64,000 nt of DNA from positions 186,001 to 250,000 of the forward strand of contig NZ_JAJLQZ010000002.1 of assembly GCF_020991375.1 (NCBI RefSeq), written 5' to 3'. Below are positions 55,170 through 63,474 of this stretch, piece by piece. The first letter of the stretch is position 1. Each line of letters opens with the position of its first letter. A model generated the notes under the pieces. The model saw only the letters and a program-made list of their open reading frames with translations, was not told where the DNA came from and did no database searches. The stretch comes from Glycomyces amatae. Lineage in GTDB: Bacteria; Actinomycetota; Actinomycetes; Mycobacteriales; Micromonosporaceae. The translations under genes were made by a program, and so were the position numbers.

Positions 55170-56675
55170 ATGGCCGATCAGCAACGCGCGCGCATCGAGT
55201 TCGATCCGCGCTTCACCGTCGCCGCAGTGCCCGAGCGGCTGTTCGGGTCGTTCGTGGAGCACCTGGGCCGGTGCGTCTACACGGGGATCTACGAGCCCGA
55301 GCACCCCGCCGCGAACGAGGACGGCCTGCGCCAGGACGTGCTGGACCTCGTCCGCGAGCTGGGCCCGACCATGATCCGCTACCCCGGCGGGAACTTCGTC
55401 TCCGGCTACCGCTGGGAGGACGGGGTGGGCCCCAAGGAGGACCGGCCGCGCCGCCTCGACCTGGCCTGGGGCGTCACCGAGACCAACCAGTTCGGGCTCG
55501 GCGAGTTCATGACGTTCTGCCGCACCGTCGGCGTGGAGCCGAACATGGCCGTCAACCTCGGCACCCGCGGCCTCCAGGAGGCCCTGGACCTGCTCGAGTA
55601 CGCCAACCACCCCGGCGGCACCCACTGGTCGGACCTGCGCCGCTCCCACGGCCACGAGGAGCCGTACGGCATCAAGCTGTGGTGCCTGGGCAACGAGATG
55701 GACGGCCCCTGGCAGATCGGCCAGCGCACCGCCACCGAGTACGGCCGCGTCGCCGACCAGACCGCGCGCTCCATGCGCATGATCGACCCCGGGCTCGACC
55801 TGGTCGCCTGCGGGTCCTCCTCGCGCGGCATGGCGACCTTCGGCGCCTGGGAGGCCGAGGTGCTGGCCCAGTCGTACGAGTCGGTCGACTACATCTCGGC
55901 GCACGCCTACTACCACCCCGGTGACGGCGACGTCGTCAGCTTCATGGCCAGCGCCCAGGACATGGAGCTGTTCATCGACGGCGTCATCGCCACCGCCGAC
56001 GCGGTCGGCGCGAAGCTCAAGTCCGACAAGAAGATCGACATCTCGTTCGACGAGTGGAACGTCTGGTACCAGACGGCGCCCGCGGGCGAGCGGCCCGAGC
56101 CGTGGTCGGTGGCCCCGCGCCAGCTCGAGGACGTCTACTCGGCGATGGACGCGGTCGTGTTCGGCTCGCTGCTGATCACGCTGCTGCGCCGCTGCGACCG
56201 GGTCACCGCCGCGTGCCTGGCGCAGCTGGTGAACGTGATCGCGCCGATCATGACCGAGCCGGGCGGGCCCGCCTGGCGCCAGACGACGTTCTTCCCGTTC
56301 GCGGAGGCCTCGAAGTTCGGGCGCGGCACGGTCTTGGAGGTCAACGCCGCCGCGCCGGTCATCGACACCGCGAAGTACGGCGAGGTGCCGGCGCTGCACT
56401 CGGTGGCGGTGGCGAACGAGGACGGCACGGTGACCGTGTTCGCGGTCAACCGCGACCTCGAGGCGCCCCTGACGGTGGAGATCGACGCGTCCTCGCTGCC
56501 GGCCCTGGGCGAGGTCACCTGCTCGACGCTCACCGACGAGGACCCGCACGCGAAGAACACCCTCCAGGACCAGACGCGGGTCGCCCCGGCGGCAAACGAG
56601 ACCGTCGCGGTCAAGGACGGCGTCATCACGGTCGAACTGCCCGCGATGAGCTGGAACACCATCCGCATCGCGTAA
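55170..56675 (+). CDS. abfA: Alpha-L-arabinofuranosidase, GH51
   Basis: A 501-aa protein with GH51 catalytic glutamates: acid/base E176 (LWCLGNEMDGPW) and nucleophile E295 (ISFDEWNVWY). RYPGGNFVSGYRW is the typical substrate-site segment. The C-terminal 100 aa are the usual beta-sandwich. There is no signal peptide, so it acts on imported arabino-oligosaccharides. GGAGG precedes the ATG. It is co-directional with the LacI gene and followed by a strong terminator. Confidence 0.94.
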   Translation: MADQQRARIEFDPRFTVAAVPERLFGSFVEHLGRCVYTGIYEPEHPAANEDGLRQDVLDLVRELGPTMIRYPGGNFVSGYRWEDGVGPKEDRPRRLDLAWGVTETNQFGLGEFMTFCRTVGVEPNMAVNLGTRGLQEALDLLEYANHPGGTHWSDLRRSHGHEEPYGIKLWCLGNEMDGPWQIGQRTATEYGRVADQTARSMRMIDPGLDLVACGSSSRGMATFGAWEAEVLAQSYESVDYISAHAYYHPGDGDVVSFMASAQDMELFIDGVIATADAVGAKLKSDKKIDISFDEWNVWYQTAPAGERPEPWSVAPRQLEDVYSAMDAVVFGSLLITLLRRCDRVTAACLAQLVNVIAPIMTEPGGPAWRQTTFFPFAEASKFGRGTVLEVNAAAPVIDTAKYGEVPALHSVAVANEDGTVTVFAVNRDLEAPLTVEIDASSLPALGEVTCSTLTDEDPHAKNTLQDQTRVAPAANETVAVKDGVITVELPAMSWNTIRIA

Positions 56676-56686
56676 CGACGACAGGA

Positions 56687-56716
56687 AGGGCGGCACCGCG
56701 CGGTGCCGCCCTGTCG
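56687..56716 (+). repeat. 30-bp direct repeat copy 1, containing the abfA terminator hairpin
   Basis: The hairpin GGGCGGCACCGC / GCGGTGCCGCCC plus flanking A and TGTCG is identical over 30 bases to 58133-58162. It lies 12 bases past the abfA stop. Confidence 0.85.
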
Positions 56717-56839
56717 CGTCACGGCCGGTCCCGCGGGCTGCCGGACGAAAACCCTCGAAGTTCGCGGTCCTGACGATCTCGAGGAGATCGCATAGACTCA
56801 GCGTCACGCGCTCACTTCGATTTCGGCTGGTGAACCATC

Positions 56840-57640
56840 GTGTCGACGCTCAGCGAACTGATCTCCCGCCTTCGTGCGCTCGTCGAGCAGGTCCACGAGA
56901 CGCGGACGCGGGTCCACCACGCCCAGGACCGGACCCGAAGCGCGCTGCACCTCGCTTCGGACGCCACCCAGGGCTCGAGCAGCGCGCTCGCCGAAAAAGG
57001 TCAGAGCCAATGGCGCCAGGCCCTCGAGAAGCTCGCGGAGACCGACGCGCTCCTGGCCGCCGGGAACCGCGCCTGGGAGCAGTACATCGCCGGGACGCTC
57101 CTCGGCGGCGCCGCCGGGGGCGGCTTACCCCGCCCCGGGAGCGGCTCCGGCGCGAACGCCCGCCCGTTCACACGCCCCTCGCTGCCGCCCGACCCGGCCC
57201 GCAGGCCGGGAGGCGTGCCGACCGCGGTGGACCGCCGATCGTCGGCGACGACCCAGACGGGCGTCGAGGGCGAGAACAGCGCTGCGATCGTCCTGTCCCG
57301 CAGTGGCTACCGCGTCAGGCAGAACCCGCCGCCCAAGCCCAACGGCAAGCGGCCGGACTACCTGATCGAGGGCGACTACTGGGACTGCTACACCGTGCTG
57401 CCCGGCACCGCCAACGTCGAGCGGGTCCGCAAGTCGATCAAGAGCAAGGTCAACCCCAAGGACGGGAGACCGCAGGCCCGCCGCATCGTCTTGAACCTCG
57501 ACGCGGAGGGCGCCGGCGGACGGACCCCGATCGGTCCGGACGCGGTCGGACGGCTCATGCGCAGAAAACCCGTTTCGGGGCTCGAAGAACTTAAGATCAT
57601 CAGAGACGGTCGCGTCCACGACGTCGATCTGGGAGGTTGA
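56840..57640 (+). CDS. Polymorphic toxin with CdiA-C-like (PD-(D/E)xK) nuclease domain
   Basis: A 266-aa protein. Residues 1-85 are helical (SELISRLRALVEQVHETRTR, WRQALEKLAETDALLAA), like the N-terminal delivery parts of actinobacterial polymorphic toxins. A Gly/Pro-rich linker follows (about 88-135). The C-terminal domain has a conserved Glu near 143-145, RPDYLIEGDYWDCY (171-184), KSKV near 202 and RPQARRIVLNLD (210-221), the pattern I recall for CdiA C-terminal tRNA nucleases. The target (tRNA or DNA) is not proven. No signal peptide; a type VII-like or other route is unresolved. Confidence 0.75.
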   Translation: MSTLSELISRLRALVEQVHETRTRVHHAQDRTRSALHLASDATQGSSSALAEKGQSQWRQALEKLAETDALLAAGNRAWEQYIAGTLLGGAAGGGLPRPGSGSGANARPFTRPSLPPDPARRPGGVPTAVDRRSSATTQTGVEGENSAAIVLSRSGYRVRQNPPPKPNGKRPDYLIEGDYWDCYTVLPGTANVERVRKSIKSKVNPKDGRPQARRIVLNLDAEGAGGRTPIGPDAVGRLMRRKPVSGLEELKIIRDGRVHDVDLGG

Positions 57641-57645
57641 GCAGG

Positions 57646-58122
57646 ATGTCGACCCCGTACACCTATTACCGTCCCGCCGCCGACGAGCAGGAGCTGTCCG
57701 CCTACTTCGCCGAGCGGCTGGGGCTGGTCCGGTCCTTCGCAGCGCAGCCGTTCCCCCTGCGAGGCGACCGATGGTGGGTCGACACGTTCGCGCCGGATGA
57801 GGACTGGGACGGGGAGGCCGCCCGGATCGGCACCGACGACCTGCTGATCATCACCTTCGAAATCGGGAGGCACCTGGTCGGCGACGCGTACTTCCAGGCG
57901 CACCTCGACCTCTTCGGCGCCGTCGTGGACCAGCTCAACGACACCCCGGGCCTCACCGGGATGCTGGTGCACGGCGACGAGAAGGTCCTGATCGAGCGCT
58001 CGCCGGGCGGGCCGACGCTGCTGGACCCCAGCCTCGCCGACCCCGGCGACTACAACTTCGGCGACCACCTCGCCCCGGTCCTGTCCCGTGCCGCCGTCGC
58101 GCCGCTCCGTGAGCTCGACTGA
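57646..58122 (+). CDS. Probable immunity protein for the upstream toxin
   Basis: A 158-aa acidic protein six bases after the toxin stop, with GGGAGG ahead of the ATG (57646) so the two are translated together. The sequence (AYFAERLGLVRSFAAQPFPL, DLLIITFEIGRHLVGDAYFQ, GDYNFGDHLAPVL) matches no family I can name. Small size, net negative charge and position directly behind a nuclease toxin are typical of an immunity protein. The role is inferred from context. Confidence 0.6.
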   Translation: MSTPYTYYRPAADEQELSAYFAERLGLVRSFAAQPFPLRGDRWWVDTFAPDEDWDGEAARIGTDDLLIITFEIGRHLVGDAYFQAHLDLFGAVVDQLNDTPGLTGMLVHGDEKVLIERSPGGPTLLDPSLADPGDYNFGDHLAPVLSRAAVAPLRELD

Positions 58123-58132
58123 GACGGGGCCG

Positions 58133-58162
58133 AGGGCGGCACCGCGCGGTGCCGCCCTGTCG
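58133..58162 (+). repeat. 30-bp direct repeat copy 2, containing a bidirectional terminator
   Basis: Identical to 56687-56716. It lies between the immunity-gene stop and the convergent aroG stop, and can terminate both. Confidence 0.85.
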
Positions 58163-58166
58163 TGGT

Positions 58167-59240
58167 TCAGTGGCGTCCGGCGCGGACGGCCTCGGCGAGT
58201 TCGGTGAGGAGGCGCTCGGTCTCGTCCCAGCCGACGCACGCGTCGGTCACCGACTGCCCGTACGCGAGCGTCTCGAGCGGGCCCGGCTCCTGGCGGCCCG
58301 GTTCGATGAAGCTCTCGATCATGAGCCCGGCGATGCCCCGCTCCCCCGCCGCGATCCGCTCGGCGATCTCGCGCACGACCTCGGCCTGGCGCAGGTGGTC
58401 CTTCCCGGAGTTGGCGTGGCTGGCGTCGACCACGAGCCGCTCGGGCCGCCCGTGCTTGGCCAGCAGCGCGAGGCCGTCGCGCACGTCCTCGGCGCCGTAG
58501 TTGGGGCCGGAGCGGCCGCCGCGCAGGATGATGTGGCAGTCGGGGTTGCCGCTGGTCGAGACGATAGAGGCGCGCCCGTCGTCGTCGATGCCGAAGAAGA
58601 CGTGGTCGCCGGCCGCGGCCCGGCACCCGTCGACCGCGGAGGCCAGGTCGCCGTCGGTGGTGTTCTTGAACCCGATGGGCATCGACAGGCCCGAGGCGAG
58701 CTGGCGGTGCACCTGGCTCTCGGTGGTGCGGGCGCCGATCGCGCCCCACGAGACGGCGTCGGCGATGTGGTGGGGGCTCAGGGGCTCCAGGAACTCGCAG
58801 CCGACCGGCAGGCCCTCGTCGAGCACGTCGAGGAGCACGCCGCGCGCGAGGCGCAGGCCCAGTTCGACGTCGTGGGTGCCGTTCAGGTGCGGGTCGTTGA
58901 TCAGGCCCTTCCAGCCCAGGGTGGTGCGGGGCTTCTCGAAGTAGACGCGCATGACCACGCACAGGTCCTCGCGCAGGGGCGCGACGGCCGCGGCGAGGCG
59001 CTGCGCGTAGTCCTTCGCGGCGGCCGGGTCGTGCACGGAGCAGGGCCCGACGACGACCAGGAGCCGGTCGTCGTCGCCGGCGAGCACGTTCGTGACCTCC
59101 CGGCGGCTGCGCTCGACGAGCGCGGCCCGTTCGGGGCCCAGCGGGAGCTCGGCGCGCAGCACCGCGGGGGCGATGAGCGGTTGGAAGCCCGAGACGCGCA
59201 GGTCGGCGGTCTGCGGGGGGTGGTCGGCGGACATGGTCAT
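58167..59240 (-). CDS. aroG: 3-deoxy-7-phosphoheptulonate (DAHP) synthase, type I (AroF/G/H)
   Basis: A 357-aa protein (ATG at 59240; 59255 and 59234 also possible). It has LLVVVGPCSVHDPAAAKDYA, MRVYFEKPRTTLGWKGLINDP, GARTTESQVHRQLASGLSMPIGFKN in pieces, and VDASHANSGKDHLRQ with metal-binding residues. It begins the shikimate pathway from PEP and erythrose-4-phosphate. A leader region with a small peptide gene and hairpins precedes it, so attenuation by an aromatic amino acid is possible. Which amino acid inhibits it cannot be told. Confidence 0.95.
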   Translation of the reverse strand: MTMSADHPPQTADLRVSGFQPLIAPAVLRAELPLGPERAALVERSRREVTNVLAGDDDRLLVVVGPCSVHDPAAAKDYAQRLAAAVAPLREDLCVVMRVYFEKPRTTLGWKGLINDPHLNGTHDVELGLRLARGVLLDVLDEGLPVGCEFLEPLSPHHIADAVSWGAIGARTTESQVHRQLASGLSMPIGFKNTTDGDLASAVDGCRAAAGDHVFFGIDDDGRASIVSTSGNPDCHIILRGGRSGPNYGAEDVRDGLALLAKHGRPERLVVDASHANSGKDHLRQAEVVREIAERIAAGERGIAGLMIESFIEPGRQEPGPLETLAYGQSVTDACVGWDETERLLTELAEAVRAGRH

Positions 59241-59317
59241 CTCTCGGGATCCCATCTGGTGGAGAGGCGGGTCCGGGCCACTGGTGCCTCACCGGTGCCG
59301 GCCCGCCGCAATGACGA

Positions 59318-59400
59318 AAGCCAGAGACGATCGTCTCTGGCTTGCAGGCTCCGGGTGCTCGTTCAGTCAGCGCAGGCGACTACCGGCTCCACCCGGAGCC
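59318..59400 (-). promoter_or_regulatory. Leader hairpins upstream of aroG, attenuator-like
   Basis: On the minus strand, 11-base arms GGCTCCGGGTG (59400-59390) and CACCCGGAGCC (59357-59347) can pair; the first arm is inside the leader peptide gene. A 26-base perfect palindrome follows (59343-59318, first arm AAGCCAGAGACGA), then TTTCGTC, the shape of a terminator. Ribosome position on the leader could decide between the structures. Confidence 0.5.
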
Positions 59401-59432
59401 AGCGTAAAGCGCTGATAGGAACGAACGGCCAT
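59367..59432 (-). CDS. Possible 21-aa leader peptide upstream of aroG
   Basis: ATG at 59432 to TGA at 59367; the peptide begins MAVRSYQRFTLAPGG and contains one Tyr and one Phe close together. The gene covers one arm of the leader hairpin. TACGGT about 8 bases before the ATG could be a -10 box of a leaderless transcript. Phe/Tyr content is low for classic attenuation, so confidence is limited. Confidence 0.4.
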   Translation of the reverse strand: MAVRSYQRFTLAPGGAGSRLR

Positions 59433-59485
59433 GGCTCGAACCGTAGCACAGGGCCGCGCCCGCGCCGGGGCGCGGGAGGCCCGGA

Positions 59486-60175
59486 TCACCGGTCGGGGCC
59501 GAGCCCGGCCTCGTAGGCGATGAGGGCGGCCTGGACCCGGTTCTCGGTGCCCAGGGCGGTGAAGAGCGAACGGAGGTACTGCTTGACGGTGCCTTCGGCG
59601 AGGTGGAGCGAGGCGGCGATCTGGGCGTTCGAGAGGCCTTGGCCGACGCCGGCGAGGACGTCGCGCTGGCGGTCGGTGAGGCCCTGGACGAGCGCCTGGG
59701 CGCGCAGGGACCGGTCGACGCGGGCGGGGGCCTGGCGGCGGATGAGCCAGCGGGCCACGCGCGGGGAGAACGCGGCGCCGCCCCCGGCCAGGGCCCGCAC
59801 GCCCGCGATGAGGTGGTGCGGGTCGTCGGACTTGAGGAAGAACCCGAGGGCGCCGAGGCGGACGGCCTCGGCGATGTAGTGCTCGTCGGAGAAGGTCGTC
59901 AGCATCGCGACCGGGACGGCCATCTCGGCCTGCTGGAGCCTCTCGAGGGTGCGGATGCCGTCGAGGCGGGGCATCTGGATGTCGAGGAGGACGACGTCGA
60001 GCAGGCGGGCGCGGGCGAGTTCGAGCGCGGCGGCGCCGTCGTCGGCCTGGGCGGTGACCTCGATGCCGTCGGCGGTGGCGAGGATCCCGGCGATGCCGGC
60101 GCGCACGAGCCGGTCGTCGTCGGCCAGGAGCACCCGGATCGGGCCCTCGGGGCGGGGTTCGGTCGGCTCACTCAT
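59486..60175 (-). CDS. NarL/LuxR-type response regulator
   Basis: A 229-aa protein with an intact receiver: acidic D19-D21, phosphoacceptor D65 (VVLLDIQMPRLDG), Thr/Lys switch residues (VAMLTTFSDE, GFFLKSD), and a C-terminal LuxR HTH (LTDRQRDVLAGVGQGLSNAQ). It overlaps its kinase gene by eight bases, so it is the kinase partner. Target genes are unknown. Confidence 0.93.
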   Translation of the reverse strand: MSEPTEPRPEGPIRVLLADDDRLVRAGIAGILATADGIEVTAQADDGAAALELARARLLDVVLLDIQMPRLDGIRTLERLQQAEMAVPVAMLTTFSDEHYIAEAVRLGALGFFLKSDDPHHLIAGVRALAGGGAAFSPRVARWLIRRQAPARVDRSLRAQALVQGLTDRQRDVLAGVGQGLSNAQIAASLHLAEGTVKQYLRSLFTALGTENRVQAALIAYEAGLGPDR

Positions 60176-61637
60176 CGGGCGGGATCGTATCAGCGGCGAC
60201 GACCCGGTCGCCCTCGAAGCAGATGCGGTAGACGTCGACGCGTTCGAAGAAGCTGACGGACGCCTCGTAGTAGCGGCAGGTCGAGCCGGGCGGTTCGGGC
60301 AGCGCCGCGGTCGGGGCGTCGAGCATGTCCGTCGGGGGCAGCAGGCGCTCGGTCGAGCTCTGGGCGTCGCCGACCTCGATGGCCGCGAAGCGTTCGGGCG
60401 GCAGCACCGAGGCGATGGTGCTGTACACGAAGTACCCGGTCACGGCCAGGGCGAGCGAGGCGAGCACGGCGATCGGCGCCAGCCAGGCCTGCCGGGTGGT
60501 CCGGCGGCGCCCGCGTTCGGCGTCGGCGGCCTCCGCGGTGAGCACGCGCAGCCGCGAGGACCCGGGGTCGGCGGCGGTCGTCGAGGGCATCGCCTCGCGG
60601 GGGAGCCTGACGGCGAGGGTGAAGTCCTCGTCCGAGGTCGTCCGCAGCGTGCCGCCGAGGATCTCGATGCGGTGCCGCAGCGCGACGATGCCGTGCCCTC
60701 CCCGCTCGGACGGCGGGGCCGGGGACGTCGCGTTGCGCATCTCCAGCACCGCCTCGTCGCCGTCGAGGTCGATCGCGAGGTGCACGGCGGCGCCCGGCGC
60801 GTGCTTGGCGGCGTTGGTCAGTCCTTCCTGGAGCACCCGCATCAGCGCCGCGTGCGTGTAGTCGTTGGTGCGTTCCGCCACCTCCGGGGCGATGGCGCCG
60901 TGCACGGTGACGCCGGAGGCGCGCGCGCGTTCGATGACGTCGCCGATGCCGAGGCCGCTGAGCGAGGCGGTGTCACCGGGCCGCCGTTCGGCCAAGAGCG
61001 CGACGGTCTCGCCGAGCTCCTCGGAGGCGGCGGCGGCGTTCTCGCGGATGCGCTGCAGTTCGGCCCTGGCGTGGTCCGGCAGCGCCTCGTCGAGGGAGAG
61101 CCTGGAGGCCTGGACCGCGATGAGCGTCAGGCGGTGCCCCAGTCCGTCGTGGATCTCCCCGGCCATCGCCTCCCGTTCGCGCGTCACCGCCTGCTCGACG
61201 CGGGCCTCGTGCTCCCGGGCCTCGGCGAAGGCCAGGTCCCAGCCGCGGCGCACGTAGCGGCGCTGGGCGCGCGGCACGGCGACGGCCAGCATGGCCAGGA
61301 GCAGGCAGGAGGTGTAGGCGACGCCGATCAGGAAACCGAGGAGGGGGTCCGACCGCGTCCACTGCCCGAGCAGCGCCGAGGTGGGCAGCGCGGTCCCCAC
61401 GCCCGCGGCGACGAGCGCCAGCGGCACCTTCGCCCAGCCGATCAGGAGGCCCGTCGCCGTCGCGGCCGCGATCACCGCGACCTCGCCCGCGTCGAACAGC
61501 ACCCTCACCAAGTGGGTCATCTCCACGGTCCCCAGTTGCTCGAGCCAGTGCATGGCGAGCGCGAAGACCACGCCCGCGAGCGCGGCCGCCGCGGTGAGGG
61601 CCCGTCTGGTCGAGGGGGGCGAGTCGTTGTCGAACAC
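60168..61637 (-). CDS. HisKA_3-type sensor kinase with C-terminal membrane/extracytoplasmic tail
   Basis: A 489-aa protein. Four N-terminal membrane helices (about 13-122) lead to HisKA_3 with phosphorylated H163 (AGEIHDGLGHRL), then an HATPase domain with N-box EGLTNAAKHAPGA and GGHGIVALRHRI. Unusually, after the ATPase domain there is another membrane helix (about 385-407) and an outside tail of about 80 aa with two Cys (C454, C473). The tail might sense an external signal. It overlaps the response-regulator gene by eight bases. Confidence 0.9.
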   Translation of the reverse strand: MFDNDSPPSTRRALTAAAALAGVVFALAMHWLEQLGTVEMTHLVRVLFDAGEVAVIAAATATGLLIGWAKVPLALVAAGVGTALPTSALLGQWTRSDPLLGFLIGVAYTSCLLLAMLAVAVPRAQRRYVRRGWDLAFAEAREHEARVEQAVTREREAMAGEIHDGLGHRLTLIAVQASRLSLDEALPDHARAELQRIRENAAAASEELGETVALLAERRPGDTASLSGLGIGDVIERARASGVTVHGAIAPEVAERTNDYTHAALMRVLQEGLTNAAKHAPGAAVHLAIDLDGDEAVLEMRNATSPAPPSERGGHGIVALRHRIEILGGTLRTTSDEDFTLAVRLPREAMPSTTAADPGSSRLRVLTAEAADAERGRRRTTRQAWLAPIAVLASLALAVTGYFVYSTIASVLPPERFAAIEVGDAQSSTERLLPPTDMLDAPTAALPEPPGSTCRYYEASVSFFERVDVYRICFEGDRVVAADTIPPDE

Positions 61638-61745
61638 CTCTCCAACATAGGGAGGGCGGGCGGGCGCGCCTACTCGCTTTCGTTAGTCGGGGTCCTCGCT
61701 TTCGGCACTGCACGGGGCGCCTTCGCGGTTCGTAGCGTCGTTGCC

Positions 61746-62363
61746 ATGCTCGACCAGTTCACCCAGTTCCTCGACGCCGCCGCCGGATACGGCGCGGCGG
61801 TCCTGGCGTTCGTGTTCGTCGTCGCGGCGGTGGAGGCGGTCTTCGGCCTGGGCGCGCTCGTGCCCGCCGAGACGGCCCTCGTCCTCGCCGCGCTCGTGCT
61901 CGCCGGGAGCCCGCTGCTGTTCGCGGCCGTCCCGGCCGCCGCCGCGGGCGCCTTCATCGGCGACCACCTCGGGTTCGCGCTCGGCAGGCGGCTGGGGCCG
62001 CGGATCGCCCGGACCCGCGCGGTGCGCCGGATCGGGGTGCGGCGGTGGGAGGAGGCGACCGGTTTCGTCGAGCGCCGCGGGGTCGGCGTCATCGTCGTGG
62101 CGCGGCTCCTGCCGGGGGTGCGGACGCTGGTCGCCGCGGCGGCGGGGGCCTCGCGGATGCGCTACCGGCGCTTCGCGGCCGCCACCGGCACGGCGGCCCT
62201 GGTGTGGTCGCTGCTGTGGGTGCTCGGCGGGGCCGCGCTCGGCACGGCGTTCCTCGAGTTTGCCGACCGCGCGGCGCTCCCGGCCCTGGCCGCCGTAGCG
62301 GCGGTCGCGGCCGTGCTCGTCGCCCTGCGGCTGCGGCGGCGCGCGGACGGGTCGGCGCGATGA
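61746..62363 (+). CDS. DedA-family membrane protein (first)
   Basis: A 205-aa protein with several membrane helices and the DedA motif region (LPGVRTLVAAAAGASRMRYRRFAAATG, split here as RLLPGVRTLVAAAAGAS and MRYRRFAAATG) plus FIGDHLGFALGRRLG. DedA proteins move undecaprenyl phosphate or phospholipids between leaflets. It is divergent from the sensor kinase with 108 bases between. Its stop overlaps the next gene by four bases. Confidence 0.85.
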   Translation: MLDQFTQFLDAAAGYGAAVLAFVFVVAAVEAVFGLGALVPAETALVLAALVLAGSPLLFAAVPAAAAGAFIGDHLGFALGRRLGPRIARTRAVRRIGVRRWEEATGFVERRGVGVIVVARLLPGVRTLVAAAAGASRMRYRRFAAATGTAALVWSLLWVLGGAALGTAFLEFADRAALPALAAVAAVAAVLVALRLRRRADGSAR

Positions 62364-62929
62364 GCCTCGGACTGCCGGTCGCGGCCCTGCTCCTGGCCGC
62401 CATGGTCGTCGCCGACTTCTTCGTGCCGGTGCTGCCCAGCGCCACGCTGATCGCGGCGCTCGCGGGGTTCCTCGCCGGGGACGCGGTCCTGATCGCGGCG
62501 CTGATCGCCTGGGCGGCCCTGGCGTCGTGGCTCGGAGACCTGCTGGGCTACCGGGTCCTGCGCCGCACCCGTGCGAGGATGCGGCGGCCGATCGGACCGG
62601 GCGAGGCCGTCCGCCTCGAATTGAAGCTGCGGGCCGCGCTGCGGCGCCGCCCGCTCGGGACGACCGTGGCGGCCCGGTTCCTGCCGGCGGGCAGGACCGC
62701 GCTGGCCTGGACGGCCGTCGTCACCCCCGATTACCCGCACGCGCGGATGTCGGCGGTCGCGGCCGTGGCGTGGGCCTGCGGCATGGTCGGCGCGGGTCTG
62801 CTGGTCGGCGGGGTGCTCGGGTCGGGGCTGGTGTCGGCGGCGGTGACCGCGTGCGCGGTGGCCGCGGCGGGTGCGGTGCTCGGCCGCCGGTACAAGGGCG
62901 CGTGGCCCGGCGCTCGCGGACGCGCGTGA
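62360..62929 (+). CDS. DedA-family membrane protein (second)
   Basis: A 189-aa protein, shorter than the first and diverged: FVPVLPSATLIAALAGFLAGD, WLGDLLGYRVLRRTRARM and the ARFLPAGRTALAWTAVVT segment in place of the usual FxPGxRT. It starts inside the first DedA stop (ATGA) and its own stop overlaps the phosphotransferase start (GTGA). A heteromeric pair with the first DedA is possible. Confidence 0.8.
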   Translation: MSLGLPVAALLLAAMVVADFFVPVLPSATLIAALAGFLAGDAVLIAALIAWAALASWLGDLLGYRVLRRTRARMRRPIGPGEAVRLELKLRAALRRRPLGTTVAARFLPAGRTALAWTAVVTPDYPHARMSAVAAVAWACGMVGAGLLVGGVLGSGLVSAAVTACAVAAAGAVLGRRYKGAWPGARGRA

Positions 62930-63453
62930 GCGGGTCGCAGTGGCGGACGGTCCCCAACCTCGTCACCGCGCTGCGGTTCGCGCTGGTCGTCCCGATCGCG
63001 GTGCTCCTGCTGACGGGGACGCATCCGCTGCTGGCAGCCGGGCTCGCGGTGGTCTTCGGCGCGTCGGACTGGGTCGACGGGTACCTGGCGCGCAGGCTCG
63101 GCCAGGCAGGCCGGGTCGGGGCGGTCCTGGACGCGGTCGCCGACCGCGTGGGCGTCGGGTGCCTCGCGATCGCGTTGGGGGCCGCGGGGGCGGTGCCGTG
63201 GTGGGCGATCGCGGTGTTCCCCGCGGTCGACCTGGCGGTCGGGGGCGTGTACCTGGCCCGGAGGCGGCCGCTGGCGGTGACCGCGCTGGGGAAGGTCCGG
63301 ACCGGCGCGGCGATGGCCGGCGTCTTCCTCGTCTTCGCCGGTCTGGTGCCGGGGCTCGGCGGCCTCCTGCCGGTCGGGCAGGTCGTCCTGGGGATCGGTG
63401 CGGTGCTCCACATCGGCGCCGGGGCCCTCTACATGAGGCGGCTACTGCGGTGA
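62926..63453 (+). CDS. CDP-alcohol phosphatidyltransferase, second in window
   Basis: A 175-aa protein with GTG start. The catalytic motif is complete (SDWVDGYLARRLGQAGRV followed by GAVLDAVADR) within five or six membrane helices. It makes a phospholipid or lipid-linked polyol phosphate from a CDP-activated donor. Coupled to two DedA genes, it suggests synthesis and transbilayer movement of one lipid; that is inference. It differs from PgsA at 43168 in length and loops. Confidence 0.85.
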   Translation: MSGSQWRTVPNLVTALRFALVVPIAVLLLTGTHPLLAAGLAVVFGASDWVDGYLARRLGQAGRVGAVLDAVADRVGVGCLAIALGAAGAVPWWAIAVFPAVDLAVGGVYLARRRPLAVTALGKVRTGAAMAGVFLVFAGLVPGLGGLLPVGQVVLGIGAVLHIGAGALYMRRLLR

Positions 63454-63474
63454 GTCCGGTGCGGAGCACCGGGG

